A DNA stretch of 64,000 nt from Aminomonas paucivorans DSM 12260 (GTDB lineage: Bacteria > Synergistota > Synergistia > Synergistales > Synergistaceae): assembly GCF_000165795.1 (NCBI RefSeq), contig NZ_CM001022.1, positions 868,001 through 932,000 of the forward strand. Reading direction: 5' to 3'. The notes under the pieces are model-generated. The model saw only the letters and a list, made by a program, of their open reading frames with translations, was not told the DNA's origin and made no database searches. A program made the translations under genes and the position numbers. Positions 1 to 8,256 of the stretch are shown piece after piece. Numbering within the stretch: position 1 is the first letter of the stretch; each line of letters starts with the position of its first letter.

Positions 1-528
1 GACGCCCCGGCCCTGCACCGGGTGTGGACCGAGCCGGCGGTGACGGAGTACCTGGTCCTGACGCCCTTTTCGTCCCTGGGGGAGACGGAGGGGATGATGC
101 GCATCCTCACGGACCTCTGGCCCTTCGGGCAGGGGGTTCGTTGGGTCCTGGAAGAGGAGGGCCGGGTCCTGGGGACCTGCGGGTTCCACAACCTGGCGCC
201 GGAGCACCGGAGAGCGGAGGTGGGGTACGAGATGGCCTCCGAGGCCTGGGGCCGGGGGCTCATGTCCGAGGCCCTGTCCGCCGTCCTGGAGTTCGGTTTC
301 GGGACCCTGGGGTTCCATCGGGTGGAGGCCTTCGTGAACCGGGGAAACCGGCGCTCCGAGGCCCTGCTGGGGCGGCTGGGGTTCCACCACGACGGGTGTC
401 TCCGGGACTACGAGTTCTCCCGGGGGGGCTTCGTGGACCAGGAGTGCCACTCCCTCCTCGACCGGGAGTGGGGAGAGGGCAGGGGGGCTTTGTTGCCCTC
501 TTCCCTTCGATGTGGTAGCGTGGTGTAA
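1..528 (+). CDS. GNAT family N-acetyltransferase, RimJ/RimL type (5' truncated by window edge)
   Basis: The reading frame is open from base 1, so the start lies outside the window; the GTG at 22 is internal because the residues before it (DAPALHR) already look like this family. The visible 175 residues contain the acetyl-CoA binding region GYEMASEAWGRGLMSEA and the following GFHRVEAFVNRGNRRSEALLG stretch typical of RimJ/RimL-like acetyltransferases, which acetylate protein N termini or small amines. The substrate cannot be told. The frame ends at TAA just before the next gene, which starts 15 bases later, so the two are probably co-transcribed. Confidence 0.85.
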   Translation, partial: DAPALHRVWTEPAVTEYLVLTPFSSLGETEGMMRILTDLWPFGQGVRWVLEEEGRVLGTCGFHNLAPEHRRAEVGYEMASEAWGRGLMSEALSAVLEFGFGTLGFHRVEAFVNRGNRRSEALLGRLGFHHDGCLRDYEFSRGGFVDQECHSLLDREWGEGRGALLPSSLRCGSVV

Positions 529-543
529 CCGGAGGTGAGGGCC

Positions 544-1470
544 ATGGACGTGGCTTCCGTTTCTGCCATCCCCGAAAGACCCGCAGCCCCTCCCACCCGC
601 GTCGCCGGGGGGAGCCGGGCCCCCGTGGTCTCCCCGGAGGACTCGGGGCTTTCCGGGGCGGAACGCCAGGCCGTGGCGCGGCTTCGCCGCAACGAGGCCC
701 TCATCCGGGCCCAGGAATCGGACCTGCGCGCCCGGGGAGGGGACTGTGTCCGCTCGGTGCGGTATGTCTACGCCGTGGGCCCCGACGGGAACCGCTACGT
801 CGCCGCCGCGGAGGTGCGCCTGGAAGGTCCCGAGGAAGCGCTGCGCGACCTGGGGGAGTCCGGGGGCGCCGTGGCCTCGGGGGTGCGGGTGGACTCCAGA
901 AAGACCGACGCCGCCGAAGACGCCCGGGACGAAAAGCCCTCCGGCTCCTCCTCGAATCGCGCCTCCGCCTCCGTGGATCGGAAGGCCACGTCTCCCTACG
1001 CCCAGACCCCGGAGACCCAGCGGGCCATCCGGGAGCTGGAGCGCATCGACCGGGAGGTGCGGGCCCACGAGGCGGCCCACCGGGCCGCCGGGGGAGCCTA
1101 CGCCGGGGCGGCCACCTTCGGGTACGTCCAGGGGCCCGACGGGCGCAGCTACGCCGTGTCCGGAGAGGTGCCCATCCACGCCCCCGCCGGGGACACCCCG
1201 GAGGAGACCGCCCGGATCCTCTCCCAGGTCCGGGCCGCCGCCCTGGCCCCGGGAGACCCTTCCGGTCCCGACATGGCCGTGGCCGCCTCCGCCGCAGCGG
1301 GCATCGCCGCAGCCCAGGCCGAACTGGCCTCCAAGAGGGCCGAGGAGGCCTACGCTCCCCAGCAGGTCTTCTCCGCCCGCCGGGAGGAGCCCTCGGGTTC
1401 GACGATCCCCCTTCTCGCCCCCACGGAAACCCCTGCCTCGGAAGACGAAGGGCTCGGATGGGTCGCGTGA
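544..1470 (+). CDS. Putative HExxH metalloprotease, SprA-related/CJM1_0395 family, with duplicated domain
   Basis: A 308-residue protein. I chose ATG 544 because GGAGGTGA at 531-538 sits five bases upstream; an in-frame GTG at 535 lies inside that ribosome binding site. Residues 170-215 hold a zinc-protease signature H175-E-A-A-H179 followed by AAGGAYAG and the block QGPDGRSYAVSGEVPI, as in the SprA-related family whose role is poorly known. An earlier segment at about residues 50-95 repeats the same pattern (RAQESDLRARGG, then VGPDGNRYVAAAEV) but with QESDL in place of HEAAH. No signal peptide is seen. The C-terminal 100 residues are Ala-rich. Its stop overlaps the next start by 13 bases. 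Confidence 0.75.
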   Translation: MDVASVSAIPERPAAPPTRVAGGSRAPVVSPEDSGLSGAERQAVARLRRNEALIRAQESDLRARGGDCVRSVRYVYAVGPDGNRYVAAAEVRLEGPEEALRDLGESGGAVASGVRVDSRKTDAAEDARDEKPSGSSSNRASASVDRKATSPYAQTPETQRAIRELERIDREVRAHEAAHRAAGGAYAGAATFGYVQGPDGRSYAVSGEVPIHAPAGDTPEETARILSQVRAAALAPGDPSGPDMAVAASAAAGIAAAQAELASKRAEEAYAPQQVFSARREEPSGSTIPLLAPTETPASEDEGLGWVA

Positions 1471-3368
1471 CCCGCAGCCCGGCCCTCCCCTCCCGGGGAG
1501 CCCCTGCCGATCCCTCCCGCTTCCTGCCCACCAGCCCCGGGGAGATGGCCGCCCGGGGCTGGGATCGTCCGGACTTCCTGTTGGTCTCCGGGGACGCTTA
1601 CGTGGACCACTCCAGCTTCGGCCCCGCCGTGGTGGGGCGGTTCCTGGAGTCCCTGGGCTTCCGGGTGGCCCTGCTTCCCCAGCCGGACTGGCACACCCCG
1701 GAGCCCTTCGCCTCCCTGGGGCGTCCCCGCCTGGCGGCGCTGGTGACGGCGGGGAACCTGGACTCCCTGGTGTGCCACTTCACCGCCGAGAAGAAGCGCC
1801 GCCGCCGGGACGAGTTCTCTCCGGGGGGAGAGCCGGGGCACCGCCCCGATCGGGCCACCCTGGTGTACTGCAACCGGATCCGGGAGCTGTGGAAGGACCT
1901 GCCCCTGATCGTGGGAGGCATCGAGGCGAGCCTGCGCCGCCTGGCCCACTACGACTACTGGTCCGACGAGGTGCGTCGGTCCCTGCTGGTGGACTGCCGG
2001 GCGGACCTCCTGGTCTACGGCATGGGGGAGGTCCCCCTGGAGCGCATCGCCCGAGGGCTGGAAGAGGGGCGTCCCGTGGAGTCCCTCCGGGAGGTCCCCG
2101 GAACCTGTTACCGCGTCAAGGGGGACGGGGTGCCCCCCGAGGCGGTGCGGTTGCCCTCCTACGACGCCGTGCGGGGGGACGGGCGGATCTTCTGCGACGC
2201 CTTCCGCCTCGCCTCGGAGGAGCAGGATCCCTTCCGGGGGCGTCCCCTGGCCCAGGACCAGGGGGCCTGGTGGGTGGTGCAGAATCCCCCCGCTCCCCCC
2301 CTCTCCCCGGAGGAGCTGGACCGGGTGTACGAGCTGCCCTTCACCGGGGAGGCCCATCCCCGCTACTCCGACGCCGGGGTCCCGGCGCTGGAGGAGGTGC
2401 GCTTCAGCCTCACCAGCCACCGGGGCTGCTTCGGGGACTGTTCCTTCTGCGCCCTGTCCCTTCACCAGGGGCGGAGGATCCAGCGGCGCACCATCCCCTC
2501 CCTGATCCGGGAGGCCACGGCCCTGACGGAGCGGCGGGACTTCAAGGGGACCCTCCACGATGTGGGGGGGCCCACGGCGAACTTCCGCGTCCCCCCCTGC
2601 GAGAAGGCCCGAAGGGACGGCCCCTGCCGGGGTCGCACCTGCCTGGGTCCCTCCCCCTGTCCCAACCTCCGGGCGGACCACCGGGATTACCGGGAGCTGC
2701 TGCGCCGCCTGCGTTCCCTTCCGGGGGTGCGCAAGGTCTTCGTGCGCTCCGGCCTGCGCTACGACTACCTCCTCCTGGACCCGGACGGTTCCTTTCTGGA
2801 GGACCTCTGCGCCCACCACGTGAGCGGGCAGCTTCGCATCGCCCCGGAGCACGCCAGCGACGCCGTCACCGCCCGGATGAACAAGCCCGGCCGGGAGGTT
2901 CTGGAGCGGTTCATGGAGCGCTTCGCCGAGACCAACCGGAAGCTGGGGAAGGATCAATACCTGGTGTACTATTTCATGACCTCCCACCCCGGGTGCACCC
3001 TGACGGACGCGGTGGAGCTGGCGGAGTTCCTCCACCGTCGCCGCATCCGCCCCCGGGAGGTGCAGGACTTCACCCCCACCCCGGGGAGCCGGTCCACCTG
3101 CATGTACCACACCGGGCTGGACCCCCTCACGGGGGAGCCGGTGCACGTGCCCCGGGGGAGGGAGCGTCATCTCCAGCGTGCCCTGGTGCAGTACTGGATG
3201 CCCGAGAACGCCTCCCTGGTGCGGGAGGCCCTGCGGGCGGCGGGGCGGGAGGACCTCATCGGCACCGCCCCCCGCTGTCTGGTGCCTCCGGAGGAACGAC
3301 GGCGGGCGGGAAAGGACGACGGAAGCGGATCCCGGGGCCCCGGCACGAGGCCCCGAAGACACCCTTGA
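1458..3368 (+). CDS. YgiQ family radical SAM protein
   Basis: A 636-residue protein with an N-terminal region containing SFGPAVVGRFLESLGFRVALLPQPDW, as in UPF0313/YgiQ proteins, and a radical SAM cluster motif C324-x3-C328-x2-C331 (RGCFGDCSFCAL). A later Cys-rich segment (PPCEKARRDGPC, CLGPSPCPN) is also characteristic of the family, as is the C-terminal DFTPTPGSRSTCMYHTG region. These proteins bind a 4Fe-4S cluster and S-adenosylmethionine; the reaction is not established. The last 25 residues are Arg/Gly/Lys-rich. ATG 1458 overlaps the end of the upstream gene. Confidence 0.92.
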   Translation: MGRVTRSPALPSRGAPADPSRFLPTSPGEMAARGWDRPDFLLVSGDAYVDHSSFGPAVVGRFLESLGFRVALLPQPDWHTPEPFASLGRPRLAALVTAGNLDSLVCHFTAEKKRRRRDEFSPGGEPGHRPDRATLVYCNRIRELWKDLPLIVGGIEASLRRLAHYDYWSDEVRRSLLVDCRADLLVYGMGEVPLERIARGLEEGRPVESLREVPGTCYRVKGDGVPPEAVRLPSYDAVRGDGRIFCDAFRLASEEQDPFRGRPLAQDQGAWWVVQNPPAPPLSPEELDRVYELPFTGEAHPRYSDAGVPALEEVRFSLTSHRGCFGDCSFCALSLHQGRRIQRRTIPSLIREATALTERRDFKGTLHDVGGPTANFRVPPCEKARRDGPCRGRTCLGPSPCPNLRADHRDYRELLRRLRSLPGVRKVFVRSGLRYDYLLLDPDGSFLEDLCAHHVSGQLRIAPEHASDAVTARMNKPGREVLERFMERFAETNRKLGKDQYLVYYFMTSHPGCTLTDAVELAEFLHRRRIRPREVQDFTPTPGSRSTCMYHTGLDPLTGEPVHVPRGRERHLQRALVQYWMPENASLVREALRAAGREDLIGTAPRCLVPPEERRRAGKDDGSGSRGPGTRPRRHP

Positions 3369-3387
3369 GGAACGGGAGGCGGAGCGG

Positions 3388-4392
3388 ATGCAGTGGTACC
3401 TAAGCTATGGGGGGGACCGGATCGGTCCCCTGGAGGAGGAACAGGCCCGACAGAAGGTGAGGCAGGACCCGGAGGGGTTCGCCTGGCGGCAGGGGCTTGC
3501 GGACTGGCTTCCCATGAAACAGGTTCCGGAGCTTTTCGGGCCGACCCCCGACGACGGCATTCCTCCCCTTCCCGCGTCGCCCGGAGCGAGGCGGCGGGCG
3601 GACGAGGTGGACTTCCGGGTCTTCGGCCAGGAGATGCAGTACGTGGAACTGGAGCTGGACCCGGGGGAGAGCGTCGTGGCGGAGGCGGGAGCCATGATGT
3701 ACAAGGACCCGTCGGTGCACATGGACAGCGTCTTCGGGGACGGTTCCGCCTCCTCCGGGGGGACCCTCATGGACAAGGTCCTGGGGGCGGGCAAGCGGGT
3801 CCTCACCGGGGAGAGCCTCTTCATGACCCTCTTCTCCCAGTCCGGAGCCGGCAAGGGACGGGTGGCCTTCGGGGCCCCCTATCCGGGGTGCATCCTTCCC
3901 GTCTCCCTGCCGGACCTGGGGGGCACCCTCATCTGCCAGAAGGACAGCTTCCTCTGCGCCGCCCGAGGGGTCTCCATCGGCATCTACTTCCAGAAGAAGA
4001 TCCTCACGGGGCTCTTCGGCGGGGAAGGGTTCATCATGGAGCGTCTGGAGGGGGACGGGATGGCCTTCGTCCACGCCGGGGGCACGGTGCTGGAGCGGGA
4101 CCTGGCGGCGGGGGAGACGGTGCACGTGGACACGGGCTGCGTGGTGGGGTTCGTCCCCTCCGTATCCTTCGACATCCAGCAGGTGGGGAACATCAAGACC
4201 GCCCTCTTCGGCGGGGAGGGGCTCTTCTTTGCCAGCCTCACCGGCCCCGGGCGCATCTGGCTCCAGTCCCTGCCCTTCTCCCGCCTGGCGGGGAGGATGC
4301 TGGCCGCGGCTCCCCAGAAGGGGGGCAGCCGGGGAGAGGGCTCCCTCCTGGGCGGTCTGGGGAACCTGCTGGACGGGGACAACCGGTTCTAG
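3388..4392 (+). CDS. GYF_2 domain fused to TIGR00266/AIM24 family protein
   Basis: A 334-residue protein starting at ATG 3388 behind GGGAGGCGGAG. Residues 1-50 (MQWYLSYGGDRIGPLEEEQ, then AWRQGLADWLPMKQVPELFG) form a GYF_2-type peptide-binding domain. Residues 70-315 match the TIGR00266/AIM24 beta-helix family (VELELDPGESVVAEAGAMMY, GGEGFIMERLEGDGMAFVHAGGTV, VDTGCVVGFVPSVSFDIQQVGNIKTALFGGEGLFFASLTGPG). AIM24-type proteins lack an established biochemical function in bacteria. No membrane segment is visible. The GYF module suggests interaction with proline-rich or membrane partners, which is inference. Confidence 0.8.
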   Translation: MQWYLSYGGDRIGPLEEEQARQKVRQDPEGFAWRQGLADWLPMKQVPELFGPTPDDGIPPLPASPGARRRADEVDFRVFGQEMQYVELELDPGESVVAEAGAMMYKDPSVHMDSVFGDGSASSGGTLMDKVLGAGKRVLTGESLFMTLFSQSGAGKGRVAFGAPYPGCILPVSLPDLGGTLICQKDSFLCAARGVSIGIYFQKKILTGLFGGEGFIMERLEGDGMAFVHAGGTVLERDLAAGETVHVDTGCVVGFVPSVSFDIQQVGNIKTALFGGEGLFFASLTGPGRIWLQSLPFSRLAGRMLAAAPQKGGSRGEGSLLGGLGNLLDGDNRF

Positions 4393-4401
4393 CTTCGAAA
4401 C

Positions 4402-4424
4402 GGGGGGCGCGGATCGCGCCCCCC
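4402..4424. terminator. Perfect GC hairpin after the AIM24 gene, no U tract
   Basis: A perfect 10-bp inverted repeat (GGGGGGCGCG / CGCGCCCCCC) with a 3-base loop, nine bases after the stop of the AIM24 gene. It is not followed by a T run, so it may be a pause or RNA-end-protecting hairpin rather than a classical intrinsic terminator. Confidence 0.5.
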
Positions 4425-4454
4425 TCGCCGTAGAGGCGGAAGGGAGGAAGGGCC

Positions 4455-4838
4455 TTGGAGGATCGGGAACCGGTGGTGAAACGCCTGAAGGACCTGCGGT
4501 GCTTCACCGCCCCCGACGGGTCGCATCTGGCGGAGGTGCTCCATCCTCATCGGGAGGAGCTGCCCGGGGACGGGGCCTTCAGCCTGTCCTGGGCCAGCGT
4601 GCCCCCCGGGGGGGCCACGCTGCCCCACCTGCTGGAGGGGCGGACGGAGACCTACTGGTACCTGGAGGGATCGGGGGCCATGACGGTGGGGGAGAGTCGC
4701 ATCTCCGTGGAGGCGGGCACGGCGGTCCTGGTGCCTCCCGGGACGGTGCAGTGGGTGGAGAACCCCGGGCCGGGGACGTTGGCCTTTCTGTGCCTGGTGA
4801 GCCCCCCCTGGACGGAGGAGTCGGACCGGAGGGCCTAG
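4455..4838 (+). CDS. Cupin domain protein
   Basis: A 127-residue single-cupin protein. The start is TTG 4455 preceded by GGAGGAAGGG. The barrel motifs are seen at about residues 46-65 (GGATLPHLLEGRTETYWYLEGSG) and 78-100 (VEAGTAVLVPPGTVQWVENPG), with the metal-ligand pattern H-x-E-x4-Y reduced; the first motif has PHLLEGRTETY and the second has Q96 where a His is usual, so metal binding is uncertain. Similar small cupins are mannose-6-phosphate isomerase-like or sugar-binding, but no specific substrate can be given. Its TAG stop overlaps the convergent neighbour's stop in a shared CTAG. Confidence 0.8.
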   Translation: MEDREPVVKRLKDLRCFTAPDGSHLAEVLHPHREELPGDGAFSLSWASVPPGGATLPHLLEGRTETYWYLEGSGAMTVGESRISVEAGTAVLVPPGTVQWVENPGPGTLAFLCLVSPPWTEESDRRA

Positions 4839-6004
4839 AAGCCCGAGGGGATGGTGTTGCGGGTGATGCGCAGGATGCGTTCCATCCACGCCTGAAAGCG
4901 CACCGCCCGCAGCAGGTTCAGGACGGTGACGTTGTTGTCCGGGATGCTGCCGCAGGAGTCGTTGTCCAGGGCCTGGGGGTAGACCTGGTGGGGGTAGCGC
5001 AGGACCCAGTCCTTGAGCACCGTGCGCCCCTTGGGGTGGTAGACCAGCGCCCCCAGGGCGCTGTCCTTCTGGGTGTAGGAGGTGATGACGTATTCCGCCT
5101 TCCCCAGCTGTCCCGCGGGGAGGTCGATGCGATCCCGGCGGCCGTAGTTCTCCTTGAGGAGCTGTTCGTGCCCGTCCACGGTGAGTTCGCAGTCGATGAG
5201 GGGCAGCTCGTAGAAGTGCCGGATGAAGGCCACCAGCCGCCTCGTCAGGTCCGCCGCAGCGGGGGCGATGACCGCCCGGTCCATGGTCCCCCCGGGTTTG
5301 CGCACCTCCGCCCGCTGCTTCCAGAGCTGGTGGGCCAGGAAGTTCCCCTCCTCGTCGTTTCCCGCCTCCACCATCCCCAGGACGGCGGAGCTGGAGGCCA
5401 CCATGAGGGGCAGGTACCACCTCTGAGGGGTCGCCCGCATCAGGGAGGTGAGGATGCCCTTCTTCTGGAGGGCCGCCACCCCGTTCTCCTGGGCGGTGAC
5501 CCGGACCCCCTCCTTCCAGGGTCCTCCGGCGGTGTGCTTTTCCAGAAGCTCCAGTTCCTGCCCCTGGGCGGGAAAACAGGGGATCAGACGGCCCACGGAG
5601 GCCCCGGCGAGCATCCAGGAGAGCCACAGGGCGGTGCGCTTCTCCTCCGAGAGCATGCCGTATTCCGATTCCCGAGTGATGACCTTGGGCTGGTGGAGCA
5701 CTTCCGTGAGGGTGCGGAAGGTCTGCCAGATCAGGGGCTTCACCAGAGGGTGCGCCATGGCCAGGGTGACCAGGGAGGACAGGGTCTCGTCCAGCTCCTG
5801 CACCGTGTAGGTCCGGGTGGCCCGGGGGCCCGTGCGGACGTGCATCTCCCGGCCCTCCTGAAGGAACCAGGAGAGGGCGACGGAACGGCGTTTCCCCGTG
5901 TCGTTGTTGTGGATGGTCACCATGGGGGAACTCTCGGTGAGGATGAAGCTCAGGGTCATGTGTTCGTCCACGGGCAGGTGCGCGATCTCCTCCCGAAAGG
6001 CCAA
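4835..6004 (-). CDS. Unrecognised 389-residue protein
   Basis: I do not recognise this protein. It starts at TTG (6004) behind GGGAGGGGACGGC and is read away from the acyl-CoA synthetase gene. It appears cytoplasmic: no signal peptide, no clear membrane helix, mixed alpha/beta composition. Noticeable segments are MTLSFILTESSPMVTIHNND near the N terminus, a middle region SSAVLGMVEAGNDEEGNFLAHQLW, and DNDSCGSIPDNNVTVLNLLR near the C terminus. Its codon use matches its neighbours, so it does not look recently acquired. Expression probably comes from a weak promoter at 6038-6066 (AAGACA, 17 bases, TAGAAT on the minus strand). Confidence 0.7.
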   Translation of the reverse strand: MAFREEIAHLPVDEHMTLSFILTESSPMVTIHNNDTGKRRSVALSWFLQEGREMHVRTGPRATRTYTVQELDETLSSLVTLAMAHPLVKPLIWQTFRTLTEVLHQPKVITRESEYGMLSEEKRTALWLSWMLAGASVGRLIPCFPAQGQELELLEKHTAGGPWKEGVRVTAQENGVAALQKKGILTSLMRATPQRWYLPLMVASSSAVLGMVEAGNDEEGNFLAHQLWKQRAEVRKPGGTMDRAVIAPAAADLTRRLVAFIRHFYELPLIDCELTVDGHEQLLKENYGRRDRIDLPAGQLGKAEYVITSYTQKDSALGALVYHPKGRTVLKDWVLRYPHQVYPQALDNDSCGSIPDNNVTVLNLLRAVRFQAWMERILRITRNTIPSGF

Positions 6005-6155
6005 GCCGTCCCCTCCCTCGAATCCGCTTACGGGTTTATTCTAAGGCAGCGTCCCCCCTTTGTCTTGGATGTGCCCTGGACCGGTCCCGATCTTTCCCCT
6101 CCAGGGCTTTTTCTGTATCCTGATGCCCAAGAGTCTCCCTGGAGGTGTCCCCTTG

Positions 6156-8252
6156 ATGGAACCGTCCCCGAGCCCGTCGTTGGACCGTCTGTTCCGCCCC
6201 CGAAGCGTCGCCGTGGTGGGGGCTTCCGCCCAGGAGGAGAGCATCTCCGGCAGGCCCCTCAAGCTGCTGCGGCGCTACGGCTTCTCCGGGGCCCTCTACC
6301 CCGTGAATCCCAGGCACCAGACCCTGGGGGGGCTTCCCTGCTACCCGGACCTGCTCTCCCTCCCCGAAGCCCCCGACGTGGTGCTGGTGGGGGTGCGGGC
6401 GGACCTGGTGCCCGGGGTGATGGAGCAGTGCGGGCAGGTGGGGGCGGGGCACGCGGTAGTCTTCTCCTCGGGCTTCGCGGAGGGGGGAGACCCGGAGGCC
6501 CAGCGGCGCCTTGCCGACCTGGCCCGGGCCTCGGGGGTGCGGGTCCTGGGGCCCAACTGCCAGGGCCTGGTCAACCTGGCGGAGGGGATCCCCCTGAGCT
6601 TCTCTGCCTCTCTGGACACGGACCGCCGCCCCGTGGGGTCCGTGGGGTACATCTCCCAGAGCGGCGCCTTCGGCTTCGCCTCCTTCGCCATGGCGGCGGA
6701 CCAGGGGGTGGGGTTCCGGTACGTGGCCACCACGGGAAACCAGGCGGACCTGGACGTGGTGGACCTGGGACACTACATGCTCTCCGACCCGGAGGTGCGT
6801 CTCCTGCTGCTCTACCTGGAGGGGCTCTCGGAAGGGGAACGCTTCCTGCATCTCCTGGAGGCGGCCCGGGCGAAGGGGGTGCCCGTGGGGGTGCTGAAGG
6901 TGGGGCGCAGCGCCGTCGCCGCGGCCGCCGCGGCAAGCCACACCGCCGCCCTCACGGGGGACGACGCGGTATGGCGGGCCCTCTTCCGGCAGTACGGGGT
7001 CATCCCCCTGGAGGACGGGGACGACATCCAGGACCTGGGGCGCCTGGCGGGGAGCGTCCCCCCCCCGAAGGGAAACCGGGTGGGGATCCTCACCACCTCC
7101 GGCGGGGCGGGGATCATCCTGGCGGACGCCTGCGCCGACGCGGGGCTGGAGGTCCCCTCTCTCTCCCCGGATCTGCGGGGCCGCCTGGACCCCTACCTCC
7201 CCTCCTTCGGCTCCTCCGCGAACCCCGTGGACATGACCGCCCAGGTCATCAACGATCCCCTGGGCTTCCGGGGGTGTCTTCGCGCCCTGGAGGAGAGCCC
7301 GGAGGTGGACCAGTCCGTGGCGGTGCTCTCCATGATCACCGGGGAGTCCGGGGAGAGGATGGCGGAGGACCTGTCGTCGGCCTTCGGGGAGGCGAAGAAG
7401 CCCCTGGCCTGCTGCTGGCTCATCGACCGGGAGCACGGGGGGCGCTTCGTGGATCGCCTGCGGGCCGATGGAGTCCCCGTCTACTCCAGCCTGGGTCGCT
7501 GCGCCCGGGCCCTGGGGGCCCTGTGGCGCTGGAGCCGGTCGACCCCGGAGCCCCCGGTGGACGCGGAGGTCTCCCGCAACCTGCTGGACGCCTTCCCCAC
7601 CTCCCTGACGGAGCACGACGCCAAACGCTTCCTGGCCCGTCACGGCATCCCCGTGACCCGGGAGCGCCTGGTGACCTCCCGGGAGGAGGCCCTGGAGGCG
7701 GCCAGGCAGATCGGCTACCCCGTGGCCCTGAAGGTCATGTCTCCCCAGATCCCCCACAAGACCGAGGCGGGGGCGGTGGCCCTGGGACTGGGGGGGGACG
7801 AGGCCCTCACCAACGCCTACGGACGCATCCTGGAGAGCGCCCTGCGCTTCGCCCCGGAGGGGGTGATCCAGGGGGTCCTGGTGCAGGAGATGGTGCGGGA
7901 GGGCTTCGAGTGCCTGGTGGGCGTCAAGAGGGACCCCCTGTTCGGTCCCCTGGTGGCGGTGGGCCTGGGGGGGATCTACGTGGAGGTCCTCCGGGACGTG
8001 AGCCTCCGCCGGGCTCCCTTCGGTCTCCAGACGGCCCGGGAGATGCTCCGGGAGCTGAAGGGCTACCCCCTCCTCACCGGGGCCCGAGGGCAGAAGCCCC
8101 GGGACGTGGACGCCCTGGCGGAGCTGGTGAGCCGGGTGTCCCGCATCGCCGCGGCGGAGCCCTGTCTGGGAGAACTGGACCTGAACCCGGTGTTCGTGGG
8201 CTTCCAGGGGGGCGGAGCGGTGGCGGCGGACGCCCTGGTGCTGAGGAGGTGA
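6156..8252 (+). CDS. Acyl-CoA synthetase (ADP-forming), acetate-CoA ligase type
   Basis: A 698-residue single-chain enzyme that converts acyl-CoA, ADP and phosphate to acid, CoA and ATP, conserving energy at the end of amino-acid or pyruvate fermentation. ATG 6156 is preferred because GGAGGTG ends eight bases upstream; in-frame starts further up lack it. Domain order: CoA-binding Rossmann domain (about 8-135, FRPRSVAVVGAS), succinyl-CoA ligase-like domains (about 145-450) carrying the phosphohistidine region SHTAALTGDD with H262, and a C-terminal ATP-grasp domain (about 480-698, GYPVALKVMSPQIPHKTEAGAV). The acyl substrate cannot be read from sequence. It is followed closely by plsY, whose Shine-Dalgarno overlaps the stop. 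Confidence 0.93.
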   Translation: MEPSPSPSLDRLFRPRSVAVVGASAQEESISGRPLKLLRRYGFSGALYPVNPRHQTLGGLPCYPDLLSLPEAPDVVLVGVRADLVPGVMEQCGQVGAGHAVVFSSGFAEGGDPEAQRRLADLARASGVRVLGPNCQGLVNLAEGIPLSFSASLDTDRRPVGSVGYISQSGAFGFASFAMAADQGVGFRYVATTGNQADLDVVDLGHYMLSDPEVRLLLLYLEGLSEGERFLHLLEAARAKGVPVGVLKVGRSAVAAAAAASHTAALTGDDAVWRALFRQYGVIPLEDGDDIQDLGRLAGSVPPPKGNRVGILTTSGGAGIILADACADAGLEVPSLSPDLRGRLDPYLPSFGSSANPVDMTAQVINDPLGFRGCLRALEESPEVDQSVAVLSMITGESGERMAEDLSSAFGEAKKPLACCWLIDREHGGRFVDRLRADGVPVYSSLGRCARALGALWRWSRSTPEPPVDAEVSRNLLDAFPTSLTEHDAKRFLARHGIPVTRERLVTSREEALEAARQIGYPVALKVMSPQIPHKTEAGAVALGLGGDEALTNAYGRILESALRFAPEGVIQGVLVQEMVREGFECLVGVKRDPLFGPLVAVGLGGIYVEVLRDVSLRRAPFGLQTAREMLRELKGYPLLTGARGQKPRDVDALAELVSRVSRIAAAEPCLGELDLNPVFVGFQGGGAVAADALVLRR

Positions 8253-8256
8253 GGGG

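Noticed and set aside
746-3403. Open frame of 885 codons on the plus strand overlapping the metalloprotease-like and YgiQ genes
   Set aside because: It is a Pro/Arg/Gly-rich shadow frame caused by high GC content; the other frame encodes recognisable families.
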